The notes beneath the pieces are model-generated. The model was not told the origin of the DNA, made no database searches, and was given only the letters and a program-made list of their open reading frames with translations. Both the position numbers and the translations under genes were made by a program. A stretch of DNA of 64,000 bases, from positions 434,001-498,000 of the forward strand of contig BDSI01000061.1 in NCBI GenBank assembly GCA_003117195.1, written 5' to 3'. Below are positions 1-12,011 of the stretch, one piece after another (within the stretch, counting starts at the first letter, position 1; each line of letters begins with the position of its first letter). The stretch comes from Eudorina sp. 2006-703-Eu-15. Its lineage: Eukaryota; Chlorophyta; Chlorophyceae; Chlamydomonadales; Volvocaceae.

Positions 1-170
1 AGGCCGACGCCTGCAAATCCAGGAACTCGCGGCGTGAGAGCGGCCGTCCGCTGCCGAACGCCCTGCGAAGGCAACAAGATAAGAGCAGCGAGAGTTGTTT
101 TTGTTAGCCAAGATAATAACTTGGCAGTGCGTGTTTCCTGGCTAGGCGTGCCACCGGGTTGGGGGAGGGG

Positions 171-175
171 TTACA
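171..175 (-). terminator. Putative poly(A) signal (TGTAA) for the DWNN gene
   Basis: The plus strand reads TTACA here, which is TGTAA on the minus strand. It lies about 250 nt past the stop codon at 424. TGTAA is the usual poly(A) signal in volvocine algae. The rest of 1-423 shows no convincing coding sequence and is probably 3' UTR and intergenic DNA. Confidence 0.5.
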
Positions 176-423
176 ATTGCAAATAAACGCGAACGTGCCT
201 GCAGGGCTGCATGCGTTCGTGCAAGTGCGTTGTACGCAGATCACTGATGAGGCGATGCGATCTGACCGACTTCCAGACGCATCGTTAAAATCTAAGCATG
301 CATGCGCACATCGTAATTGTGCCCTCGGATGGCCACGCTATTCATTACACACAAGTCATGGCGGAGCCACACGTCAAGTCACGAGCCAACCACTGCCCCC
401 ACGGCAGATCACAGTTTTGACTC

Positions 424-2088
424 TTACCTAAACAGGTCCGCCATCGCCATGTCACCAGGCAGCAGCTCGCGCAGGAAAGGCAGCGCCCTTATGAGCTCCT
501 TCTCCGTGCAACCCACGCCACGAAGCGGAGCGAGGAGCACCTCGTCACCGTCCGCACGCCGTCCATGGCCGCTGCCGTCTGCACCGCCGCCGCCGCCACG
601 GCCGGACGCCGCTGCGGCAGCCGCAACGGCCGCGGCAGCCGTGCCGCCTTCACGGAGCAAGCCGGGCCCCAGCCCCAACGCCCGCGAGCCGGTCAATCGT
701 GACGGCGCCGGCGAGGCCGACCTACGGACGACATCATCCATTCCGAGCGACAGCTTGACGGGCTGCTGTTGTGCCGGCTGCATCGCGGTGCCGTCGTCAA
801 AGTCGTCATCAAAAAGCTGCGGTTGAGGCGGTTTCGAATCTACAGGCGTCGGCTCGGTTTTGACCTCAGCCACCTTGGTGTCAGCAAACTCGGGAACCGT
901 GGCCGCGGTCCTCAATTCCAAACCGTGCTCTGGCTCCTGCTCCTGCTTCATCAGTTGCTGTTGCATGTGCACTTGCTGCTGTTGCTGCTGTAGTTGTTGT
1001 TGCTGCTGTAGCTGTTGCTGCTGTAGCTGTTGCTGCTGGTGTTGCTCTACCTGTTGCTGCTGCAATTGCTGCTGTTGGAGCATCAACTGTTGTTGTTGCT
1101 GCAGCATATTCATTTGTTGCTGAGCTCCTCCAGCATTCCCAGAGTCAGCGCCTTGCTGCAGCCAAGTCGGCGCAGTCGCGGCCTGCTGCGTCACTGGCGG
1201 CTGCGTCGCTGCGGGGCCTTGTGCCGCAGCACCAGAGCCGGAAGGTCCGTCCGGGCCGCCAGCGACCGGGGCCGCACCCTCAGTCACCACAGGCTTGCTG
1301 CGGCCCATCAGCGCGGCGAGCTTGTTGAACGCATATGTGTTGGCCGCCAGCTCGCCAAGCTCCCCATCAGGCAAGTACAGGCTGCCATCGGCATTCCGTT
1401 GAATCTTTGACGCGGGGATGCCCGAAGGCACTTTCACACGCTTGTCGTAGGCAGGATCACCTTGCGTGGGGCACTCGTTCATAAAGTGCCCAAGCTGCCC
1501 GCACCTCAGGCACTCGCGATTCATCATGCGGCTGCCGCGACCCCCGCCAGGTCCGAACCCGCGGCCTCGGCCACGACCCCGGCCTTGGTTTGCATTTTGC
1601 AGGGCCAGCTGAGCCTCCCATCCCACGCCCTTAGCCGCTTGATTTAAAAACGCCCGCATTTCCTGCTCCTCCTGCTGCACCGCTGCGGACTTGGTCAGTG
1701 GATCCTCACCGAACTCGTCGTCCACATGAGGGGGTGCGGCCAGATCGATGCCTAGAGCTGCTGGCGCAGGTGCCACAGCTCCTGGCCCTGGCGCAGCAGA
1801 CGCCGCAGCAAGAGGAGCTGCACTGCTGATAATAGTCTTGGGCCGCGCTGCAGATGCCACCCGCTTTACGATGACCGACGAGTTCTTCATGACCTGCTCG
1901 GCGTCGTTGTCATAATCTCGCTTGGAGGTGGCATCCGTAAGCTGCAGTTCATTTGCAGCATCAATACCAAGGCCCTTCCTTTCTGCAATAAGTCGCTTGA
2001 GTTCCCCAACCGTGATGTAGTGGCCATCGAAGGGCAAATTGCTATAACTCAGCTCCGCCCGAAATTTGAAGCGGATAGTGCTGGTCAT
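424..2088 (-). CDS. DWNN-domain and zinc-knuckle protein, RBBP6/Mpe1-like, RING not seen
   Basis: Single-exon reading frame of 554 residues. The start is the ATG at 2088; the frame is open further upstream but only reaches a GTG. Residues 1-78 look like a DWNN ubiquitin-like domain: it starts MTSTIRFKF, has a central VGELKRLIAERKGL stretch, and ends NDAEQVMKNSSVIVKR. A CX2CX4HX4C zinc knuckle follows (C193, C196, H201, C206) and then a basic PSGIPASKI segment, the order seen in RBBP6, plant PQT3 and yeast Mpe1. Those relatives act in mRNA 3'-end processing and as E3 ubiquitin ligases through a RING finger after the knuckle. I see no RING cysteines here; instead there is a polyglutamine tract (about 327-377) and Ala/Gly-rich low complexity. 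Function in the family is therefore inferred and E3 activity is doubtful. It is divergently arranged with TRM6, with 476 bp between start codons. Confidence 0.85.
   Translation of the reverse strand: MTSTIRFKFRAELSYSNLPFDGHYITVGELKRLIAERKGLGIDAANELQLTDATSKRDYDNDAEQVMKNSSVIVKRVASAARPKTIISSAAPLAAASAAPGPGAVAPAPAALGIDLAAPPHVDDEFGEDPLTKSAAVQQEEQEMRAFLNQAAKGVGWEAQLALQNANQGRGRGRGRGFGPGGGRGSRMMNRECLRCGQLGHFMNECPTQGDPAYDKRVKVPSGIPASKIQRNADGSLYLPDGELGELAANTYAFNKLAALMGRSKPVVTEGAAPVAGGPDGPSGSGAAAQGPAATQPPVTQQAATAPTWLQQGADSGNAGGAQQQMNMLQQQQQLMLQQQQLQQQQVEQHQQQQLQQQQLQQQQQLQQQQQQVHMQQQLMKQEQEPEHGLELRTAATVPEFADTKVAEVKTEPTPVDSKPPQPQLFDDDFDDGTAMQPAQQQPVKLSLGMDDVVRRSASPAPSRLTGSRALGLGPGLLREGGTAAAAVAAAAAASGRGGGGGADGSGHGRRADGDEVLLAPLRGVGCTEKELIRALPFLRELLPGDMAMADLFR
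962..1110 (-). repeat. CAG/CAA repeat coding polyglutamine
   Basis: Imperfect CTG/TTG trinucleotide run on the plus strand, coding long Gln runs broken by His, Leu, Met and Val in the DWNN protein. Mixed CAG and CAA codons suggest selection for the amino acid as well as slippage. Confidence 0.8.
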
Positions 2089-2564
2089 TTTAGCAACCAG
2101 CAGCCAAGCTGACCAGCGCGGAGTGGCTAAGCGCGTCACGGGGCGCTGGCACCCCGAACACCGCAGGTGCCCTCACGCTTCCGAGGCAGATGCAATAAAT
2201 TTACGTTAGCGATATTCTGTAGGATCCGTGAAGCTAGGCTTAACAAACAGACCCCCGCTTCATTGACCAAACAACGTTGGACCAGACCGCCCCTGTTTCT
2301 GATATATGGTGTCGAGTAAAAGTGCTGGGCAATATGTAGAAGAGAATGATATATATATCAGTATTACTATGCACGACGGCGCCGCCCACGCGGACTTCCT
2401 CCTGTAGGGAGGGAGTCTGGTGTACGACTCCCTTTCCCATCACCGCTCAAGGTTTACATGCTTTAATAACTTGTCTAGTACAAATTAAAAGAACTGGGAA
2501 GGCATTTGCGTTCACTGGACTAACACCAGTTGTGCGGGCTCTCTGCCCTGCCGCGGGTATCGAC
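2089..2564. promoter_or_regulatory. Divergent intergenic region between DWNN gene and TRM6
   Basis: 476 bp between the two divergent start codons must hold both 5' UTRs and promoters. It is AT-richer than its surroundings around 2270-2360, including an ATATATATA stretch at about 2350-2358. No defined promoter element can be assigned by eye. Confidence 0.45.
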
Positions 2565-5500
2565 ATGGCGGCTGACGGCCTGATATGCGAGGGCGATCAT
2601 CTGGTCCTCGATGTCAATGGAGAAAAGCTGTCTTTTGTACAGAAGCTCAAGGCCACAAGGTGCGTCCCGGCGCTGTCGGTCGCAAGTCTTTTGTTGCACG
2701 CCTGTTTGTTCAGCATTGCCGATAACGAGGTCCTGGTTTCCTTCCATCTGATGACATGCTTGTGCTGTGCAGCAAAATCCGGGTCGGTAAACACTTCGTG
2801 CCGGCCGCACCGCTCATCGGGGCGCCTTACGGCGCGTTGTTCGAGGTGACCAATGACGGAACCCTACAACGCGTCCTTTTGTGAGTGGATCACTGCGTGG
2901 ATGCGGGGGAGTTGAATCGCCTTGGTGGGGCGTCGGCCTTGGTGAGGCCGGTCCCCGGTGTAGGCGAGGAGTCTGCCAACCATGTCCGTGAAACGCCGTT
3001 CCGTATTTCCCGCCGCACCTACAGCATGTCTCACGGGCGACAATCGGCTCTACCTTGATTACATCCTTGGCTCTACTCATGTGCTGGCGTGTACATTTGT
3101 GCGCACATGTCTTTCTTGCGTGTGGAGCTGGCCTGAATTGACGAACACCCGCCCATCCCCCCAACCCGCCTCCCCATTCCATCAGGCCCCCGTCCGATGA
3201 GATAACGCGCATCACCGAGACGGAGAAAAATAACAGCGGGTTGTTTGACCGCAACTCCGAGAACCAGAAGCTAACCCAGGAGGAGATTGAAGAGCTCAAG
3301 AAGTCGGGCAAGGTAGGTGTTGGAAGGGTTTGGTAGGCTTGGGCAAGGTACACGGGTGGGCAGGTCACAGGTGACGTGCTGTGATTGGACTTGATCTGGG
3401 CTTGGATCTGGGTCGTCAAGATGTGGTTTCGGAGTGGAAAGGTAGGGACCATCTTCCCGGGGACAACATCTATCAGGTTTTCCGCGTGGCGTTGGTCAAG
3501 AAGGTTGACCCGGCGGTGCCACCCGCCCGGCATGCGCTCACCATTACACTTCTCCGCGCTTGATAACCCTGACACGCGCCAGAAGGTCTTGGTACTCTAG
3601 GAAGGAGCCTGCGCCGTACTCTAGTAATGAGCCTGCGCCGTACTCTATCAGGAGCCTGCGCCGTACTCTATCAGGAGCCTGCGCCGTACTCTATCAGGAG
3701 CCTGCACCGTACTGTAGCAGGGAGCCTGCTCCGATGGTGTAGCTCTTATCCCTCGTTTTCATTCGTACGTATGCCTTGACCACTCCGCACCCCGCCCGCG
3801 TCCAGGCAGGCGCAGAGATCATCCAGGCGCTCTGCAGCAACAGCGCGACCTTCCAGGTGTGTTCCGGGACTTGTCCGAGTCCAGGAGGGCCGCGAGCGGC
3901 CCCCGTGACCGCTAGGAGCGCCGTGTGCGTGTTTATTACCGATGTTGTTGTCCTGATCCGGCTGCCGATGTTGATCTTTTCGTCGCTGTGGATCTCGTTT
4001 CCGTCCGCGCGTCCATCAGTTCCACACCGCTCGGACGGTGCAGGCGCAGCGTGTAGGTCTGCATCCGCGGCAACAGCAACACCTGTTAGGTCCCTGCCCC
4101 ACCAAGCTCCAACTATTACCTAAGCCACCCATCCCCCATACGGACATTTTTCTCTGGCAGTCTGTGCAGTTTGCATGTGTCTATCAATTCGCTCGCTCTT
4201 CCCCCAAACCCGACCCGCCACGTACGTTTCTTCCCGCCGGGTACCGCCGACACTGCCCATACCGTACCCCCGCACCCCGCCCCTCCGTGTCCCAGAACAA
4301 GACCGAGTTCTCTCAGGACAAGTACAGGAAGCGGAAGGCTAAGAAGTACCTCACGTACCTAACTGTACGGAAGCCGACCGGCAGGATCTTGTGCGAAGTA
4401 CGTACGGCGGGTCGGGGAGCGGTCAGTCGGTGCTTCTTAGAAGACGTTCAACGCGGAAGTCGCCGTCAAGCGTGCATCCCCACCTTATAGCGGTTGAACT
4501 GAACCATAAGCTTGAACCCCGAAGCCAAGATAGTCTACATGCGGCTGGGCGGTTTATGCTCGGAGGCTTGTTCCGTCCTGGATCATGGATCTGTTTTTCG
4601 TGCTGTGCTGTCGCAACCTTCATCCCTTGGAACGGGCAGGCGTTGAACTCTATGGAGTCAAAGATCCCACCTTTGAAAACTCACTGCGCCGCGTCGTATG
4701 TATCTGAAAATTCGCTGCGCCGCGCCGTATGTATGTATCAAACGCATGCCGTGTTTTACTCGTTAAGGCCGATCGGTCCTTGGCCGCCTGGAGTCGTTTC
4801 CTGCCCGCTCGCGCGCGCGCGTGTGTTTCAAAAAGGAACCTGACCGACCGTACAACCCAGGTGCAGATATACTTACCACATAACCTCGCGCGCTTGTGTG
4901 TTCCCACAGGCCTACTACGACAAGGGCGCGGAGCGGGTGTCGAACCTGCGACACGACAGCCTGGCGTTGCTCATGTCTCTCGCTAATGTGGCCGCCGGGG
5001 CAAAGGTACGATGATAATCCATAGCTCCAGGGTACCTCTTGTTTCTCTGTACGGCATGGGATGGGATGGGATGTGGCCGGATTTTGGTCGAAAGTCGCGG
5101 GTCGACGACGATGGGGTGTCCCCATCTTGCTAATGGGTAATGGCCCCAGCAGCCAACAACCAATAACACGGGGGCCCCAGGGCCCCGGAAGCCAAACATA
5201 GGGCCCATAAAGGCCCCCAGCAGCAGACGTGGGTCACAAGGAAGCAGGTCTTGTCGAGTTGCACCTTGCCTGTTCGTGGCGATGCGACTCTAGAGGACCT
5301 GCGAAAGTGAGTTTCAGGGACCTCAAAAGAGATTCGCGGCGCGCTGGTTTCGGAGCCGCGCGCCGCTTCCGGGTCCCCGAACATGCAACTGCGCATGTTG
5401 AAAATCAAGCACAGCGCATGTTGAAAACTCAGCACCGACGGCATGCGGCAACGCAACACTCTCCTGTAGTAAATGGACGGGATACCACACCTTTTACCGT

Positions 5501-8500
5501 GCAAGCGCGCGCGGATGTGGATGCGGATGCATCGTGCATCACCATGCCACCTGCCATCCTGTAGGTCCGCGCACACGGTATGGTTTGTCTAGATGCGTGC
5601 TGGCGAGTAGCAGACGGCCGCAGGCTACTCGACCCACATCAGCCCATGTGTCGCACCGCCTTTGTCTTCCACATCTTGCCGTCCACACCACACCACGCCC
5701 GGCTCTCGCCCTCGGTCCATCTACTGTAGTCAGCAGCATTGGCCATCCGGGGTTAATTATGGGCATCTTGGGGCACCCGAGTCAATCTACTAGTGTAGTC
5801 GATCTCTTGGTTTGATGGTGGCGGGATTCTGCCGTTCAAATCGTTGTCTCGTTGTGGATCGCCGTACCACGTGAACCCACGCAGGTGCTCGTGGCCGAGC
5901 AGTGCGCCGGCGTGTTGACGGCGGCCGCGGTCGAGCGGCTCGGCGGGTTGGGCACCGTCTGCGCCCTGCAGCTGGACGAGCGACCTGTGAGTGGTGTCCC
6001 GTAGCAGCCCAAAATGCGGCGGTGCCAACTGGGGCCGCCTTTTGCGAGATTGCGAAAGAGATTGCGAGCTGCATAAGATCCAGCCGAGCGGAGGGCCGGC
6101 TTCCGCGGGCCCGAGACGCAGTCTGATTTTTGGTGCGAATTTGCAGCTCCGTCTGTGAATCGCAACGGCCGGTGAAGAAGGGATTGCGACCGTTGCTGTG
6201 TGCCCTTGGGATGCAGGCGCCGTTGGATGCCGTGAGATTGATGAACCTGTCCCTGGCCCAGCGGGCCTCGCTCTTCACTGCACCAGCCGGCAGCTTGCTG
6301 CGCGACAAGGTGGGGGAGGGTTTAGAGGATAGGGGGAAGGGGCTTGTGGAATGAGCCACAGGGGAGGTGGGAGGGTGGTGGATGTGAGAAATGGCGTTGT
6401 TGGGGGCAAGGGGAGGTGAGAAATTGGAGTTGGGAAAGGGGAGATGGGAAAGAGGAGGTGGGAAAGGGTAATGGGATGTGGGAAAGGGCGGGCGGGCGCG
6501 CGGGCCCAACTGGTGCAACGGCCCCTGCAGGATCTTGCCGGGCCGGGCCTCCGGATCTTCCGTAGGTCGGCTTCAGGAGAGCTGTAAGTGAATCACAAGC
6601 TCCAAAATAGAAACAACCTTTACTGACCGTTGCGCGAGGCGGACGTCGCGGGTCGGGGGAAGGAAGGAATCCGCAGGCTGTAGGCTAGGCGCCTGGCCCT
6701 CAAATGCGTCCCTGTTCCACTCTTTGAGTAACTCGGGTGCGGATTGGTACTTGCTTTGGGTTTGCGTGTGCCAGGAAGCTGCTGACAAAGGCCAGCTGTA
6801 CATGGACAGTGCGGGCCACGCAGCAGCTGGAGAGAAGCTGGCGGAACCTCAGCATGGGCCTTGCGAGCCACCGCCGGCGGGCAATTCGGAGGAGGCGGCG
6901 GCAGCGGCGCCGCCCGCGTCGTCCTCTGCGCCTGACGACACTTTGTCGGCGATGGATGTGGACGGATCGCAAGCTGGCGGGTCTGTGCCGGACGCTGAGG
7001 GGGCCGCGGTCGTCAAACAGGAGGCGGCGGCGCCGGTGGCTGACGGAGAAACGGCGGCGGCGGCGGTGGCGACGACCGACGGGGACGCAGCGGCGGCGGC
7101 GACGATGACATTCTTTACGTCCAGATGTGAAGGAGTAAAGGACGATGCTATGGTTGTGGAAGCGGTCGCAGCGGCAGGCGCGGACGGGGAGGCTGTGGTG
7201 GTCGAGGCGGAGGCGAAAGTGACGGCGGCCGCTGTGGTAGAGCCGCAGCAGCCGTCGGGGCAGCAGCAGCCGGCGGTACAGCAGCAGGCGGAACCGCAGC
7301 AGCCAGAAGGCCCCCAGCAGCATCAGCAGGCGCAGCGGCGCGAGGGCGGGTACGGGTCCTTCCTGCCCAGGCCGGAGGTGCTGCGGGCCGTTCTGACCGC
7401 GGGTAAGCTTCAGTGGCGGGGCGCACTTGGACAGGATGAAGGGTGGACGGGGCGAGGGGTGGACAGGGCCAGGGTGGACGGGACCAGGGTTGACGGGCCA
7501 CCTCGAGTGGTCTGACAGGGACCATGCGGTGGTGGTCGTGTTGACTGGCGGTGGTGGACGGGTGGTGGTGGTGGACGGCTGGTGGTGGTGTGCGCTGGGG
7601 CTTTAGACGAGGTACGCCTTACCCGCCACTGGCCCTGGGTGTGCCTGGGCTGTTATCCATTTCTAACTTCCATCACCGCAACTGCCACAACCATCACCAC
7701 AGGGTTTGACAGTTGCTTGCTGGCGATCCCCCGGGTGCACCCCACGGCGGCCTTGGCGGCCATCTGGCCCCTGCTGGCACCTTCCGCCACCTTCGCGGTC
7801 TTCAGCCCCTGGCCACAGCCCCTGGCAGAAGCGCTGTCGCACCTGCAAGCGAGTCGAAATGCCGTGCTGCTGCAGTTGCAGGAGAGCTGGCTAAGGCCAT
7901 ACCAGGTACGGCCACGGGGGTCGGGCGAGGTAGCGGGGGGTCCGGAGTATGGCAGTCGACGTCTCGGGTCTCTTAGGAGCGTCTGACGGCGCTTGTCTGA
8001 AGCAGTGTGGCGATGGAAGGATATACACAGACCATGTTCACACCTGCAGGCACATTGAGTTCTGGGTTTCTAGAGCCTTCCCCGCAGCACCTCCAGTTGT
8101 TCAAAACTCCTCCTGCGCCGCGCAGCGCCGCGCAGAGGGCCCGTGGCCATGCCAATAACTCATGACGTGTATTGCCTCGTCCACGCCGTCGTCGTACATA
8201 TGTATGGCATCTTTGTGAGTGCCTCTCCCCGGTTTCCCCCTTTGCCTTCCCTTCCCTTGCCGCAGGTCCTCCCCGCCCGGACCCACCCGCACATGAGTTG
8301 CTCCGGAACCGGGGGCTTCATCTTGTCCGGTATCAAAGTCGTCCCACCTGATGCCACCCCCTTGGAGCGGCAGCTGGATCACCTGTACTTGCAGGCGCAG
8401 CTCCAATCGCAGCTACAGCAGCCGCAGGCGGAGCAGGAGCGGGGCGGCGGCGGTGCCGCGGCGGCGGAGGGGGCTGCGGTGGGCGAAGACGAAGAGGCGC

Positions 8501-9247
8501 CCAAGGAGGACGAGGAGACGCAGGGCGCCGACGGCAAGGGCGGAGCGGGCGAGGAGGTGAGGAGGGGTTGCCGCGGCATGCCCATGTGCGGCAATGTCCA
8601 CCTACGGTGGTATCCATTATATTAGGATAGGGAATACTCACCCGTAGTGCACCGAGAGGGGATATGGGAAAAGGCAACGTTGCGGCAGCGGTGGCCGGGG
8701 CGACGGCCTCCTGGGACCCGCCCGACCTTGCCGGTGCCGCCCGTGGCTAGGGAGGGCGGGCTGGCGGGCGTGTCAGTGGACCTGGCTAGCTGGAATGGCT
8801 GCGCTGGAATGCCTGTAAATGCGTCTTTGCGCTCCTTGGCGATTCCGTGTAAACGGGAATCAGGACGCTAAGGGTTTTGGAGCCCTAGGGTTTCGGAGCT
8901 CCATCCCTGAGCATGTCGTACCTTCGCTGTACCTTCGCTTGCAGGCCGCAGGGGGTGGCCGCGGACGGGGACGCGGCTGGGGCCGCAACGGCAACGGGAA
9001 CAGCTGGCGGGGCGGTGGTGACGGCGGAGGTCGGTACGGCGGAGGCCGGTGGGGCAACGGCCGTGATGGTGGACGTGGTCGCGACGGCGGCGGTGGCGCC
9101 CGGGGGCGTTGGAACAGCGACGGCGGAGGCGGCTTCCGGGGCCGGGGCGGGGGCGGGGGCTGGGATGGTGGCCGAGGCGGTGGGAAACGCAAGGCCGAGG
9201 GTGGCGGCGGGGATTACTCCAGGGGCGGCAAGCGCCAAGCCACGTAG
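2565..9247 (+). CDS. TRM6: tRNA (adenine-58-N1)-methyltransferase non-catalytic subunit TRM6/Gcd10
   Basis: Twelve exons with consistent phases: 2565-2659, 2773-2880, 3186-3312, 3806-3856, 4296-4397, 4910-5005, 5885-5986, 6217-6309, 6775-7402, 7703-7905, 8266-8556, 8945-9247; predicted 732 residues. TRM6 is the RNA-binding partner of catalytic TRM61; together they make m1A58 in tRNA in the nucleus. Family marks include IGAPYGALFEV (exon 2), QKLTQEEIEELKKSGK (exon 3), AEIIQALCSNSATFQ (exon 4), KTEFSQDKYRKRKAKKY (exon 5) and, in exons 10-11, the HPT, ESWLRPYQ and GGFILSGIKV blocks. Human and yeast TRM6 are nearer 480-500 residues. The extra length is an Ala/Gln/Glu-rich insert (about 259-467), an acidic run (about 590-632) and a Gly/Arg-rich tail (633-732). 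The start fits the family N-terminus, although the frame stays open upstream to about 2346. The terminal intron positions are the least certain part. Confidence 0.93.
3590..3732 (+). repeat. Intron minisatellite, 22-bp unit, about six copies
   Basis: Tandem copies of a roughly 22-bp unit with core GAGCCTGCGCCGTACTCTA lie in the third TRM6 intron (3313-3805). The inner units are nearly identical and the outer ones have diverged. Confidence 0.85.
6340..6490 (+). repeat. Purine-rich degenerate repeat in TRM6 intron 8
   Basis: G/A-rich tract of loosely repeated GGTGGGAAAGGGG-like words within intron 8 (6310-6774). A second G-rich degenerate repeat built on GGGTGGAC sits in intron 9 at about 7440-7585. 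Confidence 0.6.
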
Positions 9248-10101
9248 GGGATGGATGAGGCAGGGGAACCATCTCGAGGTGAACTCTGCTCGACAAGTAG
9301 GCGTAGATGTCGTACAAGACAGGTGCGAATCCTTTGTGTACTGCAGCACGTACGACATGAGCTGCGTGGGCCAACGTGTGCCGCCTGCTGCTGCTGGCGC
9401 GACGGTGGTGTGTGGCATGTCGCATGTGCGGTACGTTGGGGCGTCTTGCCGCTGTTCGTTGACGTTGAGGCGCCGGACAGGCAACGTGTTCGTGCCTCCT
9501 GGATGTGAACTAAAGCGCCACCAGACAGAAATTTCGCGCCGAGCGGGACCGTCTACTGTGGCATCACTGATGAAACCACGGCAATAGATAGACCGACTGA
9601 GGATAAGGCTTGGTGTTTGTGTGTGTTTAGATGAGAGACCCGCTGTGTGCTTTTGCGTGTGTGCGCTTTTGAACGCTCCAAGTGCGGATCCTTTTCAACC
9701 GATTCAAGGTGCAGCTTTGTTAGTGGAGCTGTAGTGACAGGTAGGACAGATGCCGTGTTCGTTCGTGCCTCCTACATGATGGCAGACTTGGTGGACACCG
9801 TAGGCCGATAGCGATGCACACACAGTTATCGTTTACGCACGGCGGCGGTAGGTAGCTGGGTTGGCTGAGGTTGCTGCGGGTCTCCGTCGCTTAGATGGGT
9901 ATGTAGGAGCTGTTGCACCGGTTACGGTCGCACAGGATACGTTGCACTTTTTTATTTGCGCGCTGCACTTTTGTATTTGCGCGCTGCTGACCTCCTCTTC
10001 ATACACATACACATATTGCCACATCAGTGCAAGGCGTGCGTTTTGTTAAGATTGTAAATCATGAAACAAATACCGTTTCGCCTGTATGTATTCCTTCGTT
10101 T
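9248..10101 (+). other. TRM6 3' UTR and left flank of the tandem array
   Basis: No exon-like segment is visible. The first TGTAA after the TRM6 stop is at 10053-10057, about 806 nt downstream, so most of this stretch may be 3' UTR. The array begins at 10102, where CTTCGTT in the flank resembles the CTTCGTT that precedes each later unit boundary. Confidence 0.5.
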
Positions 10102-10517
10102 GACGGAATGAGCCGTATGCTAGGCACCACGAAGCAAGGCTAGGCAGGCATGCCGTCGGCCCATCCGAGACTTCTCGTACGTATCCCGTGCTTGTTCGTT
10201 CATCCCTGCGCGTCGAACGCACGGGCCCGCTGTATGAGGCAGGTCGTCACGTCCCGGACGGCGGCGCAACTAACCGTCGTATGCAGCACGCGTTGCTTGG
10301 GGGCATCGCTCGCGGACGGTACCTGCCGTACGTGCTGGCTGGTTAGCGACCGCCATACTGTACGTCAGCAACCGATGTATAAACACGCCATATGGCAGTG
10401 GTTGTCATTCAGAAGACTTGTAACCTTTCTGTCTAATCATCATCGTGGTCCACATACCACGGCAGATAGTTGGACATCTGTGCACTGATCGCGCCCTCCC
10501 GCATCGCACGCATTGCC

Positions 10518-12011
10518 ATGATGAGGGCGGCGGCTTCCACCACCACCGTGGCTCTGCTGCTGTCGGTTGGCGTGCTGCTGCTGAGTGCCTTGCCGGTGTC
10601 CCAGGCCACCAACAGCGGCGGCAACAACCGCGTCTGCGACCCTAGCCACCCCGAGCGGTACGACTACAAGCTGATCAAGTACTACAACCCCAACGAAGGC
10701 GGGCGCCTCTACGAGCTGTTCGACGTGTGGGATGCGTCGGGCTGCTTCAACAACTGGGCGACCGCCAAGCGGATCTGCCGTCTGAGGGGCCTGGAGATGG
10801 CACCGGCTGGCGAGGCCCGGTCGCTGGGTGCGTGACATACACACGAGCGGGTGTCCCCCGCCATGGCAGCTGCGTAGACCTAGGCCTGTAATGAGAATAG
10901 GCTTAATTAATGAGCCTCACCGCCGCTAGGGTTTGCCCAGCGCAGTGACAGTATCAGTCCTCATAATGAGCGTGCCCCTACCGTACGTAGTTCATTCCCT
11001 CTAGCAGCAGTGCTGCTTGGCCCGCGGCTGCGTGTGCGGTGCACAATGTGCAGCAGTAGACGATCTTCACGCATGCGCTTCAAGCACAAACGTGTCCTGC
11101 AGCACTTGCTTTCCAACGTGTATATTGACCCCCGCCCTCGCCCCACCCGACACACTCACGCTCGCCACCCACCCGCAGCTGCCGTACGCGAGCTGACCGT
11201 CCCCCGGCGCTACACCACCTGGCTGGACGGCGTCGCGGAGCCCGGCCTCTGCTTCCTGTTGACCCAGGAGGGCAACCTGGTGCAGCAGGGCTGCAACCAG
11301 CCGGTCCGCTTCGTGTGCCGCGAGATCCGCACCCGCCCGCACCCGCCATGTACGTACGGGCATGTGGGCGTGCATGTATGTGGGGGTGTGGGCGTGCGTG
11401 TCCACACAGGTTGCTACCAGCAAAGATGGGCAAGTCGCCTGCCAGCCGCGGTCCCGCCCATGTTCTCAGCCTATCCGCTGTCCCATCCATTTTGTTTGCT
11501 GGTCGCTCATGCCTTCAGCACGATTTTGTGCGCACACACATGCACGCGTCTGACCGTACGTTCTGCTTGCTCTCTCTGGCTTTCCCACGTATTGAGTGTA
11601 TGTGCCGCCCCCTCCCTCGCCCGCTGCATGCCGTGCTTCCCGCCCGCCCTCGCCCGGTCGCCAGTGCCCCCGTCGCCATCGCCCCCGCCCCCCTCCCGCG
11701 AGCCCGGCGTGCTGTACCTGACCAAGGACGGCTACCAGTACCGCATGTACACCACGGACGCCACCAAGCGCACCTCGTACGTGGGCGCGGACGCCTTCTG
11801 CAAGGGCCTGGGCGCCGGCTGGGGCCTGGTGCCGTACTGGGACGCCAGCGGCTTTGCCGCCGTGACCGTGCTGTGCGGCGACAATGACTACACCTGCTGG
11901 ATGCAGCGCAAGCCGACCGACACGCTGTGCCCGCTCATGGCCGCGGATGGCAGCCTGCAGCTGCAGGGCTGCGCGCAGGACGTGCGCTTCGTGTGCCGCA
12001 AGCGCCTGTAG
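10518..12011 (+). CDS. Secreted protein with two C-type-lectin-like modules, copy 1
   Basis: Exons 10518-10827, 11179-11349, 11665-12011; predicted 275 residues. The start is ATGATG at 10518; the frame is open a little upstream but without an ATG. Residues 1-30 are a signal peptide ending PVSQA. Module 1 (about 40-152) has Cys 40, 76, 87, 128, 142 and 150; module 2 (about 175-273) has Cys 206, 231, 238, 249, 263 and 271. Both close with the same signature, QGC followed by Q, then VRFVCR, preceded by WLDG/TCWM and a C-x-L-hydrophobic motif, as in C-type-lectin-like domains. A Pro/Ser linker (PPSPSPPPPS, 162-171) joins them, like volvocine wall proteins. Copy-specific: Val at 200 where the other copies have Ala. 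No calcium-binding lectin motif is obvious, so sugar binding is unproven. A TGTAA lies at 12422-12426. Confidence 0.85.
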
